Shown here: piece by piece, positions 48,946-60,810 of the stretch
How positions within the stretch are numbered: the stretch's first letter is position 1
Layout: each line of letters opens with the position of its first letter
Assembly: GCA_035236585.1 (NCBI GenBank)
Contig: CP141136.1
Location: forward strand, 28,860,449 to 28,924,448
Direction: 5' to 3'
DNA: 64,000 bases
Origin: Warburgia ugandensis
Lineage: Eukaryota > Streptophyta > Magnoliopsida > Canellales > Canellaceae
The notes under the pieces: model-generated
Databases searched by the model: none
The model's input: the letters and a program-made list of their open reading frames with translations, nothing else
What the model was told of the DNA's origin: nothing
Program-made: the position numbers and the translations under genes

Positions 48946-51580
48946 TTAAATGTGACAACCCGGGTTTTTAAAACACATTTTCATAATTATTTGCAAAGGT
49001 GGGGCCCTGATTTTGAAAAATTTTAAAATACAAACAACAGAAACATATTTTCTTTAAAATTGATTTGTCAAAAACCCGAGTGTCACCTTGAATTACTTAT
49101 CATATATAGATTTTTGTATAAAATAAAATTTCTATTGAATATCAATAGAAATACTTTTATTAAAAACAGGATTAATCCAGTGGTTCACGTACATAGCCTC
49201 GGTAGTCATTACATACCTTATCCAAATATTACAATCCAAATAACAAAATAATCAATACAATCTTCCTCAAAGCAAATACCCTAACTCGTAATTCAGTGAT
49301 AATTATCTACAAGTCTTGAGCTTTCAATCTTCCTTAACTATATCTGAGATATTGTAAACATTCAAACATTTGCAATATCTCAGCAAGCTATGCTTAGTAG
49401 GGAATTTAAGAAATATATTCAATTTATATAATTGGATAGCCATTTTATCCTTTAGTCATTATATGGATTATATGTATATTATATATATATATATATATAA
49501 CCACTGAAAATCATGAATATAGTCAATATCCTCAATAATATTGCATTTCCAAACTGATTTCAATATTAACACTAGATGTTAATATATAATCATATCGTAT
49601 TGGAAATTATCCTCCAATACAACATTGGTAATAACTTTTACCAGGCATCTCATCATGCCATAATCAATTGCATCATAATGCAAAATAATTAAAGGATTAC
49701 CATGCTTGCAGTCTCAATCCGTACAGCACGCCCAGATAACTGCATAATACTCTACTAATACTATAGTAAAAAATACAAATCCATGTTCGTATGGGGGGAA
49801 CCATGGCTATCACAGTGGTGCCCTTCCCATAATTGCCTCACTCGACGTTTTGCCTCTCTTTGGATATGGTATCATCATCATAATCAATTTCAGAAAGTGA
49901 GTGGCTAAACCCTCATAACTCTCTTAACATTGGCACCCCCAAGCATAAGTATGTCTTAAAACAAAACCACAAGCCTCCAAATTAGCCACATCAAGCCATT
50001 CATTTCTCATTATCTTATCATTAGATCATCATTCATACTATTTTATAGTTTCTAATCATGCTGGATTAGTCAAATTAAGTAAATCCATGATTATTATTAA
50101 GATTTCTCTTCCATTAAGGTTAAATTTCTTAATTATCCCAAATCAGTTACATCTAACTCTTGATTCCATATTCCCTCATCACTAGATCACTAATAGATTA
50201 GAAATCCAAGGTCTGATCATGACATATTTGACTGATCTTAGGAATTAGTACATCTTTTTGTAATTTACAAAATTTTATAGTGAATAAAATCTAAATTTTA
50301 TATGTTCATTAGATTCTACTTTTCTCCAGATTTAATATGGGTAACACGGATTGATGGACCGATCAGTGGCCCACCCTCGCTGCCTTCCACTAGTGATAGC
50401 CGGTGGTACGAGGAGGGGTGACCTAGGATAGCCGAGATGGTTTGATTTGGACCGTCAGATAAGCTTTTCCCTAGATATCCCAGATCTGAACGATCCAACA
50501 TCTTAGATTTCATCTCCTGAGGTTTTGGGATCCTTTGAATCCTTCCAATAGCTTAGAATTTTAAAAAAATTTAGGTTTTATAGGTGTTTTCCATTGGTTC
50601 ACTAGTACTAGATTCACCGAAAAATTCTAGCAAAAAAATCCATTCTAGTGATCCTCAAGATTGGAAAATTGCCAGAATGTTTACAGGGAGGAGTGAAACC
50701 TACCTAAAGTGTCCAGTGGTGAGAAGAATGTCGAAAAAATAGAAAATTTCACCGAAAAAAGAACTGTGCCAGAGTTACTATTTTTCCCGATGAAATACCC
50801 AAAATACTCCCGTGATCTTTGTGAATTTGTAAGGCTTTTGAAGATGGGTATAATCCAAACAAGATGAATGGTTTATATCTGGATTTCGAAGGCTGAAATC
50901 AAACGTCTAATTGAAACATAGGGTGAAACCTTGGTTCCGTTAGGAACGATGCGTTTGTGAACGCACCCAATAGATCTGGGGGAATATTCCCCTTGGGTGG
51001 GTCTGTAGACGTGCTCTCGGCTGTAAAGGGAAGAGAGAGAAAAGAAGAAAAAAGAAAGAAAAAGGAAAGAAGAGAGAGAAAGAGAATGAAAGAGGGAAAG
51101 AAGGAGAGGGAGAGTTTAGGGAGTTTGTGCAATTTCATGCAGCCTATAGGAGGAGTATTTATAGGGTTATTTTTGCATTATTTTAGTTAAAATTTTAATT
51201 ATTTTTATTTTAAATAATTTTTCACTTTTCTTATAAAATTAAAAGCATATTTCTCATCATTGATATTCCCTGACTGGCTGTCCACCAACTCACCTAACTT
51301 TTGTGGACCCTGAAAAAGTAAATGACCATTTTACCCTTATGGGTAAATATAAATTCACAAAAATTACGAAAAATAGGGATTTTTCACTCGAGCTCAGATT
51401 TCAGCGTGCTTACAGTCATTCTGACTAGTTTCCCATGAATAATTTCAAATATATATGTTTCAAGACCTGTTTTTTTTCTAAAAATTAATATTATATTAAA
51501 TATAATATTCCACCTTGATTTTCATAACAATTTCAAATAATTCCAAATAATTCCAAAAAAATTGGGGTTTTCACATTAAA
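48946..51580 (+). mobile_element. Solo LTR (48,951-51,575) with target duplication TTAAA
   Basis: The LTR starts TGTGACAACCCGGG at 48,951 and ends GGGGTTTTCACA at 51,575. The ends form a perfect TGTGA/TCACA inverted pair. TTAAA flanks both sides exactly (48,946-48,950 and 51,576-51,580). The interior is noncoding, with an AT run near 49,480 and a purine-rich stretch near 51,030-51,120. GTATTTATAGGG near 51,160 is a plausible TATA region, which would put transcription on the plus strand. At 2,625 bp it is a long LTR left by recombination between two LTRs. The start resembles 21,029. Confidence 0.88.
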
Positions 51581-51591
51581 ACTATCTACAT

Positions 51592-51652
51592 GTATGAAAT
51601 TTAGCATCTAGCCTATCTTAGCTATTCCGAATACGATGAATAACTTAAATCT
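51592..51652. repeat. Dispersed palindromic repeat, copy 3
   Basis: GAAATTTAGCATCTAGCC, then GCTATTCCGAATACGATGAA, then TAACTTAAATCT. It parallels 45,791-45,855 and 54,979-55,040. Confidence 0.45.
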
Positions 51653-51734
51653 TTCAAATAAATATTTTGGGATGAAAACAAGGTAAGCATGGACTCCTAC
51701 CGGGACGCCAAATTTAATTTATACATCTTTAATA

Positions 51735-54075
51735 TTGTGAAGAAACCTATCATCATAATCAAAACCTTATCTCAATTAGGGGTGAGCAACATGAATCTTG
51801 TTCCTCTATTCCCCTCTATTAAGCATCATGGCTTCATTCAGTATCAAAGTTTTAAAATCTTTCTCACCACTTCTATCTACATTCTTTTCGGCCTTCCTCT
51901 TGCTTTTTTAGAACCTTCAACTTGCATTGCTTGACTCCTTCAAACTATTGTCATTTTAGATCTTCGTTGGACATGTCCAAACTATCTAAGTCTAATATCC
52001 CTCATCTTGTTACCTCTTAGTGCTACTCCTAAGTTTCCTCTAATGTTTTCATTCATAATTGTATCCTTTCTTGGCCTGCCACTCATCCATCTCAACATCC
52101 ACATTCCCGCTACAATCATCCTATGAACATGATGTTCCTCAACTATTTAGCACTTTGATCCATAGAGCATGGTAACCCTTATAGCCGTCCTATAGAATTT
52201 TCTTTTTAGTTTGAGTGGCACTTACTGATCATATAAAACTCCATATGCTCATCTCCATTTGTTCTAATCCACTTAGATTCTTTGGGTAACCTCCTTCTCA
52301 ATCTCTCCACTCTCATGAATCATCAATCCTAAGTACTGAAAGTGGTCTTTTACAAGGACTTCTTGGTTATCAATCTTTACTAGTGCTCCACTCTCGCTCC
52401 TCTCCTTGTTAAAATTGCATTACATATATTGTCTTAATTTTGCTGATTTTAAATCCTTTAGGTACTAATGCTTCATTCCACAACTTTAGCTTTGAGTTTA
52501 CACCCTCCCTTATTTTACTAATTAAAACTATATCATCTGCAAATAGCATGCACCATGAAATCTCTTGTACATATATTTTATTAACTTATCTATAACCAAT
52601 TTGAAAAAGTACAAGCTCAATGCCGATCATTCGTGCAATCGTATAGTGATAGGAAAATCACTGCTCTCTTTGCTAGTGGCCCTAATATTTGTTACCGCTC
52701 CCTCATATATATATATATATTTAATTATGTCTATATACCCATGCGAAACAATTTTCTCACCGAACACCCTCCACATTAACTCTCTTAGGACCCTATCATA
52801 AGCTTTCTCTAAGTTAATAAAGACCATATGGAGGTCCTTCCTCCTCTTGCTGTATTTCTCTATCAATTGTCTTAGTAAGAAAAAAGCTTCTATGGTAGAC
52901 CTCCCAGGCATGAAACCAAATTGGTTTTCTAATACACTTGTCTCATGCCGTAGCCTCTTCTCAATCACTCTTTCAAAAAGTTTCATTTTTAGTGTGGCTC
53001 ATAAGTTTGATCCCTTGATAATTAGTGCAACTATGTATGTCTCTTTTATTATTATAAATTGGTACAGTAGAGCTCTTCCTCCATTCATCCAACATTTTCT
53101 TTGATTTTATAATCTTATTAAACAACTTTGTTAACCAAACTACTCAATAATTTTCATATGCTTCGAAACCTCTATGGGTATACCATTGAACTTTAGAGTC
53201 TTTCCTGATTTCATCTTTTTCAAGGCCTCTTTCACTTCAGGTATTCTAATCCTATAATTGTATATATAATTTCCAATATTATTGAGGTTTATAGTACTTT
53301 TAATCAATATATTCCTAGGGCAATTGTCATTTAGCAATTTTTGAAAGTAACTTCTCACCTTTATTTGATCTCATTATCTTTAACTAGTACCCTTTGATCA
53401 TCACTTCTAATGCACTTAATGTGGTCTAAGTCCTTACACTTCTATTCTCTTATTTTTTGCAAGTTTAAACACATCTCACCTTCTCTTGATCTTAGTCTAT
53501 TATAGAGATTATCATATACCTTGAGTTTAGCCTCACTTACTATTCTCTTAGCAACCTTTTTAGGATTCTTATAATGTTCATAATTTTCATAATTTGTAGT
53601 CTTTTTCCATGCTTTAAAACACCCCCATTTTTTTTAATAACTTTTTGCACTGTTTCCTTTACTAATTTTCTTTTATTTTTATATACTCCTAGGACATCTT
53701 TTATCACTTTCTTAATGGACTCAACCATATTAATTCATATTGTATTTACTCCTGTTTTATTGTTCCAGTTTCCTTCTACCATCAACTTATTTGTGAGTGA
53801 GGTTATTTTCTTTCCTTTTAAATTCCACTACTTAGTTTTTGGGTACTTATTAAGTTCATTTCTTTTCTTCCTTCTTTTGAAATAGATATTCATAACCATG
53901 AACTTATATTGTAAGATCAAACTCTCACCGGGTATCACCTTACAATCCTTACGCATTGATCGTTTGGTATTCCTAAGTTAAAAAAAGTCTATTTGGCTTT
54001 TATGAAGTCTACTTTTAAAGGCTATTAAGTGTTCATCACTCTTCTTAAAGAATGTGCTTGCAAGGGCTAGGTTAT
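51735..54075 (-). pseudogene. LINE ORF2 remnant: endonuclease end, RT and 3' end
   Basis: Read on the minus strand from about 54,075 to 51,735. The endonuclease C-terminal part appears first (FKKSDEHLIAFKS, SQIDFF near 54,050-53,990), then a linker (DCKVIPGESL; VQKVIKKNGG near 53,660-53,630). RT blocks follow: VKEALKKMKSGK (about 53,240), then ENQFGFMPGRST and FINLEKAYDRV in the 119-codon frame 52,627-52,986, and the FADDIV catalytic box (Asp-Asp codons 52,533-52,538). The 3' end of ORF2 lies near 51,780. Several frame breaks and stops exist, so it is inactive. Most of the endonuclease and ORF1 are missing (5' truncation). Confidence 0.85.
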
Positions 54076-54152
54076 ATAATTTATATATTCATGCTATTCT
54101 TTTATAGTTTAATTCTAACTAAATAGGTAACACATAAAAATTTTCATATATA

Positions 54153-54226
54153 TGATCCTCGCTGGGCTCAAACTTGCAATCTTCAGCCCATAAGACCAGT
54201 GCTCTAACAAATTGAGCTACGGGACT
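54153..54226 (-). pseudogene. tRNA-like pseudogene
   Basis: Seventy-four bases on the minus strand have an intact D-arm (GCTC, loop, GAGC), a T-loop-like GTTTGAGCC and tRNA length. However, the anticodon stem (CTGGT against GCTGA) and T stem pair poorly and the acceptor stem has two mismatches. It is probably a decayed tRNA gene or the head of a tRNA-derived SINE. It lies just upstream of the LINE remnant. Confidence 0.45.
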
Positions 54227-54465
54227 ATATACGTACTTTAACTTTATCAAACACTATTTTTGATTTTCCATAGTTTATGGGTTTCAAGAAATCTGATAAG
54301 TATCAATAATTAATTGGCAGTTCAAATTGAAGGAAGGCAATGTTCTGTAAGATAGAAGCTATATTTTGGTAGATTATATCATCACTCCCTTTAGAAGGGA
54401 AGTGATATAATCGAACCCCACTCTCACCCCTGCCATTTTTCATTTATTTTACCCCTTACAAATGC

Positions 54466-54740
54466 TATGGATGGCTATAGCTCTAGGAGGGTCCACATTT
54501 CTGAAGATCCAAATAATTGACAATGTCATCCTTGACTCATATTCTCCCTAGGTTGAAACTTGCATTCATTAGATGATCTTAGCTACTGCTTTTAAGTTGT
54601 TAAATGAACGGTCAAATGATGAGATTTTTGGAGCATAGCCCTCTAATAAAGGGCAACATTATAAATGGTTCGGATATTCGTAAAAATGGACCCACTTAAA
54701 GTTATAGCCATCATACCATTTAGTAATTAATAAAAAATGA
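54466..54740. repeat. Dispersed repeat, direct homologue of 58,204-58,490
   Basis: Shared order of phrases: ATGGCTATA, TCTGAAGATC, GACAATGT, CATTCATTGGATGAT-type sequence, AAATGAACGG, and ATGGTT near the end. The two copies lie in the same orientation about 3.7 kb apart and are clearly diverged. Class unknown. Confidence 0.55.
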
Positions 54741-54978
54741 GAGGCAAATAAATTCAAGTGCGCGCTTTGATCTTACATATGACAAGTATCCTTTACTTGC
54801 CGTTTTTGGTAGCTCGCCATGTTGGGAGTGACTTCGATAGGCTAAGTACCAAAATCTATGCCCATTAAATAATTTGTCAAAATTTTATTTAAGCTGAAAA
54901 CTAATGCTATACTTTATGATATATTTCTTTATAATTGAAAATCACAATCAAATAAAAATAGGATAAAAATATCTTGTA

Positions 54979-55040
54979 GGCATGAAATTTGCTATAAGCC
55001 TATGTAAGTCATTCTCAACATGATGAATGGCTTAGATCTA
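54979..55040. repeat. Dispersed palindromic repeat, copy 4
   Basis: GCATGAAATTTGC, then TAAGTCATTCTCAACATGATG, split by the palindrome centre, then AATGGCTTAGATCTA. This is the best-preserved core among the four copies. Confidence 0.45.
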
Positions 55041-56210
55041 CTAATGGAGCAATTTAAAAAAAGAAAAAGAAAAAGTAAAGTGTATTTGTTCCAAGTAAGA
55101 TCCAATTGCACACATAGATTTATCCTTCCTCATTTCATATTTGTGTGGTCTGTTATTTATAATTTCTTAAAAATTTAAACTCTGTTTTACTAGTAATCTA
55201 AATAAATTCCATGATTTTTTTACTAAATACTTCCCACTGAAACTTGAATCATATTAACGTATCCTATTGTTTTTTCGTTATCTACTCTCTGCCATTATCA
55301 GTTTGATGTAACCCCATACAGTTACAAAGAAATACAATTTAAATTTAGCTTAAAATTTGATCAGGCCGCCTTAAGTAGGGTACAGTTTTGAGCGCATTTC
55401 AGTACCCTAAGGCACGTCCAATATTTGTTCCATAAATGGTGCCCATCTTTGGCTATTTGGAGCCATATGCAGGATTTCTCTAGATGCAAGGTTAACTTCA
55501 ATCATCAAATATACCAATCCCTACATGTTGTAGGTAGTTAAGAACCAAGAGGCCGTGGGTTCCAAATTCAAATGCCTTGCCAACCAAAGTAAAAAAAAAA
55601 GAACTGAGCCCCACATCTCTTACCAATTGTGCCTATAAATTATTTGGTATTACAAACGCACCAAATAATGGACTCTATTTCCTGATCATAGCTTTGCAGT
55701 CTGTTGGCAAAATACGTTAATGAGTTGACGGTTGAATTGTTGTAGATGCCAACTAACATCTGAGGAAAGTATTATCCTTCCAAGCAAATGAACATTTAGA
55801 ACAGTTATTTTTACTGGAAAGCAGCACTCAATCATCATTAGGACGATAAATAAAGTCCACTAATCTTATCTTCATGAATGAAAAGACCAACATCTACTTG
55901 ACACATGGCTTGTTGTGATGATAGGGGCTGTTGATATGATAGACCATCCGAAGTTGACCTAAACAGGTTTGGTGTCTCATTCTTAATTGGGGAATGCTAG
56001 CTGCACACGCAGACCAATTCCGATAACAAGTGCCACTGGTTCAACTTTTCATGCAAATGACGACTACTGATAATGGATCAAGGACTGATCATCTGACCTT
56101 GTGTTTCTCTTATTTGATCATCGGCGACGTTTCTTCCAAGTGATGCAGGGCCTACTGTTATGAAAGAGTCTAATAACTATCTTAGTTTTTAACATTCTCC
56201 AACAATAAAA

Positions 56211-56341
56211 AGGGTGAACTACAAGAGTTTATAGTATCCAGCCTTATCTTATATTTTTGTAAGAGACAGTTTTTACGCTTTGAACCCGTGACCTCAAAAT
56301 CACACGACGACAACTTTACGTTTGCACAAAGGCTCTCCTTC
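56211..56341 (-). mobile_element. Au-type SINE, partial
   Basis: The minus strand reads GAGAGCCTTTGTGCAAACG, then a B-box-like GGTCACGGGTTCAAAGC, then an AAGATAAGGCTGGATAC stretch. The 3' end is degraded after TTGTAGTTCACCC. Same orientation as the other two SINE copies in the window. Confidence 0.7.
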
Positions 56342-56711
56342 TAGATGTAGTTGATAGGCCCAGATGCTTTTTGATGCACTCAATCTGAACCAGATCTTGG
56401 ATGGGTCAGATGCTACAATGCATGTCCATTGGATAATCCTCACAACTAATTTTCTGAATTAGAAAGGGACAGCGCAGCGAAGACACTATAAGATGCGTAA
56501 TTATGATATGGGTGAGGAATAGGAAGGCGAAAGTGACCCTCAGTAGTTTAAGGAGAGCGTGGGAAAACTAGGAGCTTTATTTAATGGTTACGCATGGGAA
56601 AACAGGAGCTTTATTTAATGTAATGGAAGTGACTAAGGTGCCTTTCTTAACTGCCTAAATGATTTCATGCGCTGGCTAGTGTAAGCTTTTTATAAGGAGG
56701 AAAACATTTGA

Positions 56712-56905
56712 CACATCAGCACTATAATCATGAATCTTGTTCCTCCATTCTCTTCTATCAAGTATTATGAGTTTATTTTGTCCTAAAGTTTTTAAATATC
56801 CTTTTACTATTTCTATCCGCATCATTTTAGGTCTTGTCATTTCTCTTTTAAAATTTTCAACTTGAATTGACTCATTCCTAACCGCTGCTGTTTTCATTTG
56901 CACAA
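56712..56905 (-). pseudogene. LINE 3'-end fragment
   Basis: On the minus strand a 75-codon frame (56,676-56,903) carries RREWRNKIHDYSADVSN at its C-terminal part. This matches the ORF2 C-terminus of the same LINE family as 51,735-54,075 (the corresponding region lies at about 51,780-51,960). It is a strongly 5'-truncated insertion. Confidence 0.6.
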
Positions 56906-57021
56906 CGTCTAGCTAATAATTGGACCTGTTGATTTCGTATGAGGCTCAAATTTTGATTCATTTTGGCTAGACTCGACCTGATAGGATGATCTTAGCTCTT
57001 ATCAAATTCTTTACCTTTAAG

Positions 57022-57461
57022 TAGGTGTGGCAAAATATTACACGACACGATAACACAACTCGAACCCGACACGAATTTAGCGGATTAAGGTCGAGTCTTA
57101 TTGTGTTTGTATCAACCCAAAAATTACATACCAAAAATCATGTCATGTTCGGGGCAATCAATGTTGACTCGTCGTGTTGACCTGTTTGACATGCAACCTG
57201 TTAATTTGTCGTATTGACGCATCTAATAGGGTTGAAAATATATGATAGTTCATCAGAAACAGTCCTATATTACAACATTTTTTAAAAACCATCACATATT
57301 AGTTATTTTATATTTATTTAATCATGTTACACGAGTCGTGTCGTGTCGACTCATTTAATAATCGTGTCGTGTTTGAGTCACATGTTCTTGACCCATATAC
57401 TATAATGGATTTGTCTTAACACGACACAAACACAACCCATCAACCCGATTTGCCAAGCCTA
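57022..57461. mobile_element. hAT-like non-autonomous element
   Basis: The left end TAGGTGTGGCAAA and the right end, read in reverse as TAGGCTTGGCAAA, match at 11 of 13 positions. The interior is rich in ACGACACGA/TCGTGTCGT phrases near both ends, a pattern I associate with plant hAT MITEs. The 8-bp flanks CCTTTAAG and CATTCGAG agree at 5 of 8 positions, as a decayed target duplication might. Confidence 0.55.
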
Positions 57462-57634
57462 CATTCGAGTTAATTTAGTGAAAACTTCTTCAAAAATGAA
57501 ATTTAGATAAGTCTGTTCATCGATCTACTGGTAACACTAGTTCTGATGATCGATGCTTGTTTCACTTGTAGAATAGGTCGTTAAATCACTCGGTGAAATC
57601 TACCAAACAAAATGCCTTGTGAGTTATACAAGGT

Positions 57635-58001
57635 ACAAGAATGCTGGTACGAAGCGCGACAGCCGGCATCCAACGATGATAAAGTGCCTTCACTTTTTCA
57701 TGGTGGGTCCTACATGCATTAATCCAGTCAGTTTATCTGACACAACTGTCTCTTGATATCTCATAACTCAAAATTCATTAAAAAAATCCGTTAGCACTCA
57801 ACAAACTGTACGCATCTACCAAGATGAAAGCCTTCACTGGTTGGATGTTACTACTTTTTTTAGCATGAATCTTGGATCATGAGATATCAAAGTCAGTCGT
57901 GTCAGTAAATGGCTTGGATTAATGGCATATGAGCCCACCATAAAAAAGCCAGGCGCTTCACCATTATTAAGTGCTATCGCGCTTTACACAAGTATTCTCA
58001 C
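57635..58001. mobile_element. Foldback MITE with arms of about 150 bp
   Basis: Left arm phrases AAGCGCGACAGC, TTTTCATGGTGGG, CATTAATCCA and GATATCTCAT recur in reverse complement on the right as AAGCGCGATAGC, TTTTTATGGTGGG, CATTAATCCA and GATATCTCAT. The arms are separated by roughly 60-80 bp. Long, imperfect arms suggest a Mutator-like or foldback MITE. A clear 9-bp target duplication was not found. Confidence 0.7.
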
Positions 58002-58203
58002 TATATGATTTAAGTGGATTACTAAATATTAAGTTGGTTGTGAGGAGCATAGTCAACTTTTAATGGGGAATCTTTGAGCAACAACATGGGGGTCGCTATA
58101 AGTTAAATATGTTTCATCGTAACACTACCTTGCAAACAAGACATCAAGTCTGATGTTATGAACAAGTAAAGAAATGAGAAGTGTTAGGAAGGATGGTGTG
58201 AAT

Positions 58204-58490
58204 GGCTATAATTTTACGTGGCCTACATGTCTGAAGATCGGAACCTTCGACAATGTTTTCCTCACCTTAGATGAGTCATGCTCTGAAATTTCTCATTCAT
58301 TGGATGATTTTAGCCTCTTTTCTTGAGTTAACAAATGAACGGATTCATTTTACAGCTAGAAGTAGTAATTGTTAGGATCATTCAATGGATGAGAATTTCG
58401 AAACACGACCCATCTAAGCCCAGGGCAAAATAATGAATGGTTTGAAACTTTATAAATCTAGGCGTATATGAAGTTTTAGTTATTCAAATT
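58204..58490. repeat. Dispersed repeat, direct homologue of 54,466-54,740
   Basis: Begins GAATGGCTATA and carries the same ordered phrases as the 54-kb copy, including TCTGAAGATC and GACAATGT. Confidence 0.55.
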
Positions 58491-58501
58491 ATTTTATTAA
58501 G

Positions 58502-60005
58502 GGGCTCCTAGGGAAAACAAAGAGCCCATATATCACTAACTAACTCTTTGAAATAACCTTGAACTAAGAGTCTATGTTTGTCATCATCAAAAGAAAAAAG
58601 GGTAAAAAAGAGTCTAATTGGAAGATTATATGAAAATAATTAATAAAATACATGTAAACTTTTAGTTAATAGGGGAAAAAATGAATAGTTGTAGCAAAGC
58701 GAAAAGGAAACTATATCTTATCACCTACATGTGATATACAAAGGTTGGCTGTCTAGGATCTTTCATGGCAACCACCTTTAGGTCTTACTTATGGTGCGTG
58801 AACACATTCCCTGCATTGGTCTAACCAGCGGACCAAAACTTCGTCTCATAGCAAATTTATCAACTTGGTCAGATAATCCTAACCCCTTGGTTGGCCAAAA
58901 CTTGTTTAGAATTTTATCAAGAAAGCAAGGCCATTGAATTTTCGTTTCTCACTTAAACTTATAGATGGCATGTCGTTAGAGTGGAACCAGGCCAGGTGGA
59001 TTTGTCGCTTAATGGCCCACAAGACAAACGGTACAAGACACAAGGCCTGGCCAGACTTAAGCGGTGGACACTTGCATTTGTAGCTGGCCTTACAGTATTC
59101 CTTACCTGGTCAACACTTCATAGACTATGGCACAGTTCCTTGTTGATTAGAATCCCACTAACTAGATGGCCTCTATTGTGGGGTACTTTAGGCCCAGCCC
59201 ATGAGCATGGTTAGGCCTGGGCCTATTCCTAGGCCACATGAGGAAGTCGCCCGATACAACGAAATAGAAAGAGAAAGAGAAAGAGAAAGCCTACAATCTT
59301 ATCCAGGTTGCCGAGCGCCCAATTCTTTCTTTTGTCATAATCCAAGGCCATTCGTTGAATTCAGCTTGTCCAAGATCGCTTAGGTACCAAACATATTGTC
59401 TACTTGATATCTCTAGGACTTGTTACTTAATCTTTTATGGTTGCGAAATAGATAATTTGAAGTTGTTCTTGTGTTACACTGTCTATTTTCAGACCATAAA
59501 ACACCAAATAAATAATGTTTTATGAGAGTCATTAATCAAAATATGTGTGAAACAAGTTCCAATTTCTAGCCACCCTTCCTCTTTGGACATTAACACTCAA
59601 GGACATGCCTCTCGCTCTTTCCATTCCAAGTCTTCTTCATGTGAGGTTTCCCTGGCCCACGGTCTACATCCAATGTCTAAAACTCAGCATTAGTTGAGAA
59701 CTGCTCCTCTTTCTTCTCCGATTCTCGCTCTCTCCACCTCAAACGCATTGGTTGAGAACTCCTCTTCTCTTCCTTGTCTATCAAACAACCAAAACAAAAT
59801 GTCTTCATCTATATCTTTTATTTTTTTACTTTATCTTCAGTTGTTTCTTCCTCTCATCCTTCTCTCTTTTCATCCAATATTCCTTCTCGCCTTCGGAGAG
59901 AACTTCTAGACTTCGAGTGGATGTTAACTATGATACAAAAAGACACAAGTGCAAGGCAAGGATAGTGGAGCAGGGAAGGGAATTTCTAAATCTCCTTAAC
60001 GAAGT
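58502..60005. other. Intergenic DNA, possibly 5' part of a LINE
   Basis: Frames at 58,981-59,214 and 59,694-59,909 have no recognisable domain. A direct repeat around GGTTGAGAACTCCTCTTCT (copies near 59,692 and 59,750) precedes a coding-like frame from 59,752 that runs without a stop into the LINE endonuclease start at about 60,006. The last 250 bp may therefore belong to that LINE. Confidence 0.4.
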
Positions 60006-60810
60006 TATGACTTGGAATGTGATAGGATTGCACTGTCCTTCCAAACGAGCTCTTTTGGTGGATGATGTTGTCAAGCAATGACCTTGGGTGATTACATTTC
60101 AAAGCACAAAGTTAAATGACTTCTACATTACTTTGGCTAGATCATTAGGTATTGGTTCAAGGTTTCAGTGGGTTCATAAAAGAAGTATGGGGAGCAATTG
60201 GTGGTATTTATGTGGCTTGGGTTTCTGCTAGAATTATTGCGTAAGAAACTAAGATTGGAAGGTTCTCAATGTTGCTTAAATGTAAAAAATTGGACGATGG
60301 TTTGCTGGATTTTTTTTTTACTGTTTATGAACCATATGATGACGGGGTCAATAACATTATTTAGGCTGATTGAGTAATGTTTTTTCTCCTTGAATGCTTT
60401 TTGGTGCATTGGAGTAGATCTCAATGTGATTTGGTAGATGCATGAAAGAAATTCACCCTTTTCATGGTTGCATTTTTAGATTTTCTTGAATCATATGAAT
60501 TAGTGGATCTTCCTTCGTCAGGTGAACAATTTGTCTAAAAGACAACATGAATTGATTTTGAGCCGACTGAATCGTTTTGTTGTCTCTACTAGGTGGCTTG
60601 TAAACTTTCCAAGAGCGCTACAATTGGTTATTCAGGATCTTTCTTTAGACCATAAACTGATTGTTTTGGATTCTAGTGCCCTTTTCCATTTTGGTTTCAA
60701 CTTGGGTGGTTGAAGGATCCCTGATTCTTGGTCTTACTTAGCATTGGTGGGAGCAAGCTCCAGCTATTGCTATGCTAGAGAGAAGTTTAATGTGCAACTA
60801 TCATGCTTTA
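60006..60810 (+). pseudogene. L1-like LINE endonuclease fragment
   Basis: On the plus strand the order of motifs is that of the ORF2 apurinic-type endonuclease: MTWNVIGLHCPSKRALLVDD near 60,008, ITFQSTKLND near 60,090, a VAW strand near 60,215, and SRLNRFVVSTRW with FPRALQLV and DHKLIVLDS at 60,562-60,685. Stops and frame changes lie in between (for example at 60,079 and 60,362). Sequence after 60,715 still resembles the region following the endonuclease, and is cut off at 60,811 by a probable solo LTR. RT is not seen downstream. Confidence 0.7.

Larger units (their letters stand above)
44403..48950. other. Intergenic DNA
   Basis: No supported gene in 4.5 kb. Frames at 44,787-44,969, 45,389-45,640, 46,865-47,149 and 47,837-48,052 are short and unrecognised. 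The stretch contains dispersed repeat segments at 45,791-45,855, 47,214-47,290 and 47,440-47,515, described separately. Confidence 0.5.
54227..56210. other. Intergenic DNA
   Basis: No supported gene. It includes a repeat shared with 58 kb (54,466-54,740) and a dispersed palindromic repeat (54,979-55,040). The rest is AT-rich sequence in which I recognise nothing. Confidence 0.5.

Noticed and set aside
54153-54226. A functional tRNA gene.
   Set aside because: The anticodon stem and T stem do not pair and the acceptor stem has mismatches, so only a pseudogene or SINE head is supported.
58981-59214. A 77-codon frame with a hydrophobic stretch.
   Set aside because: It has no recognised family and no supporting gene structure.
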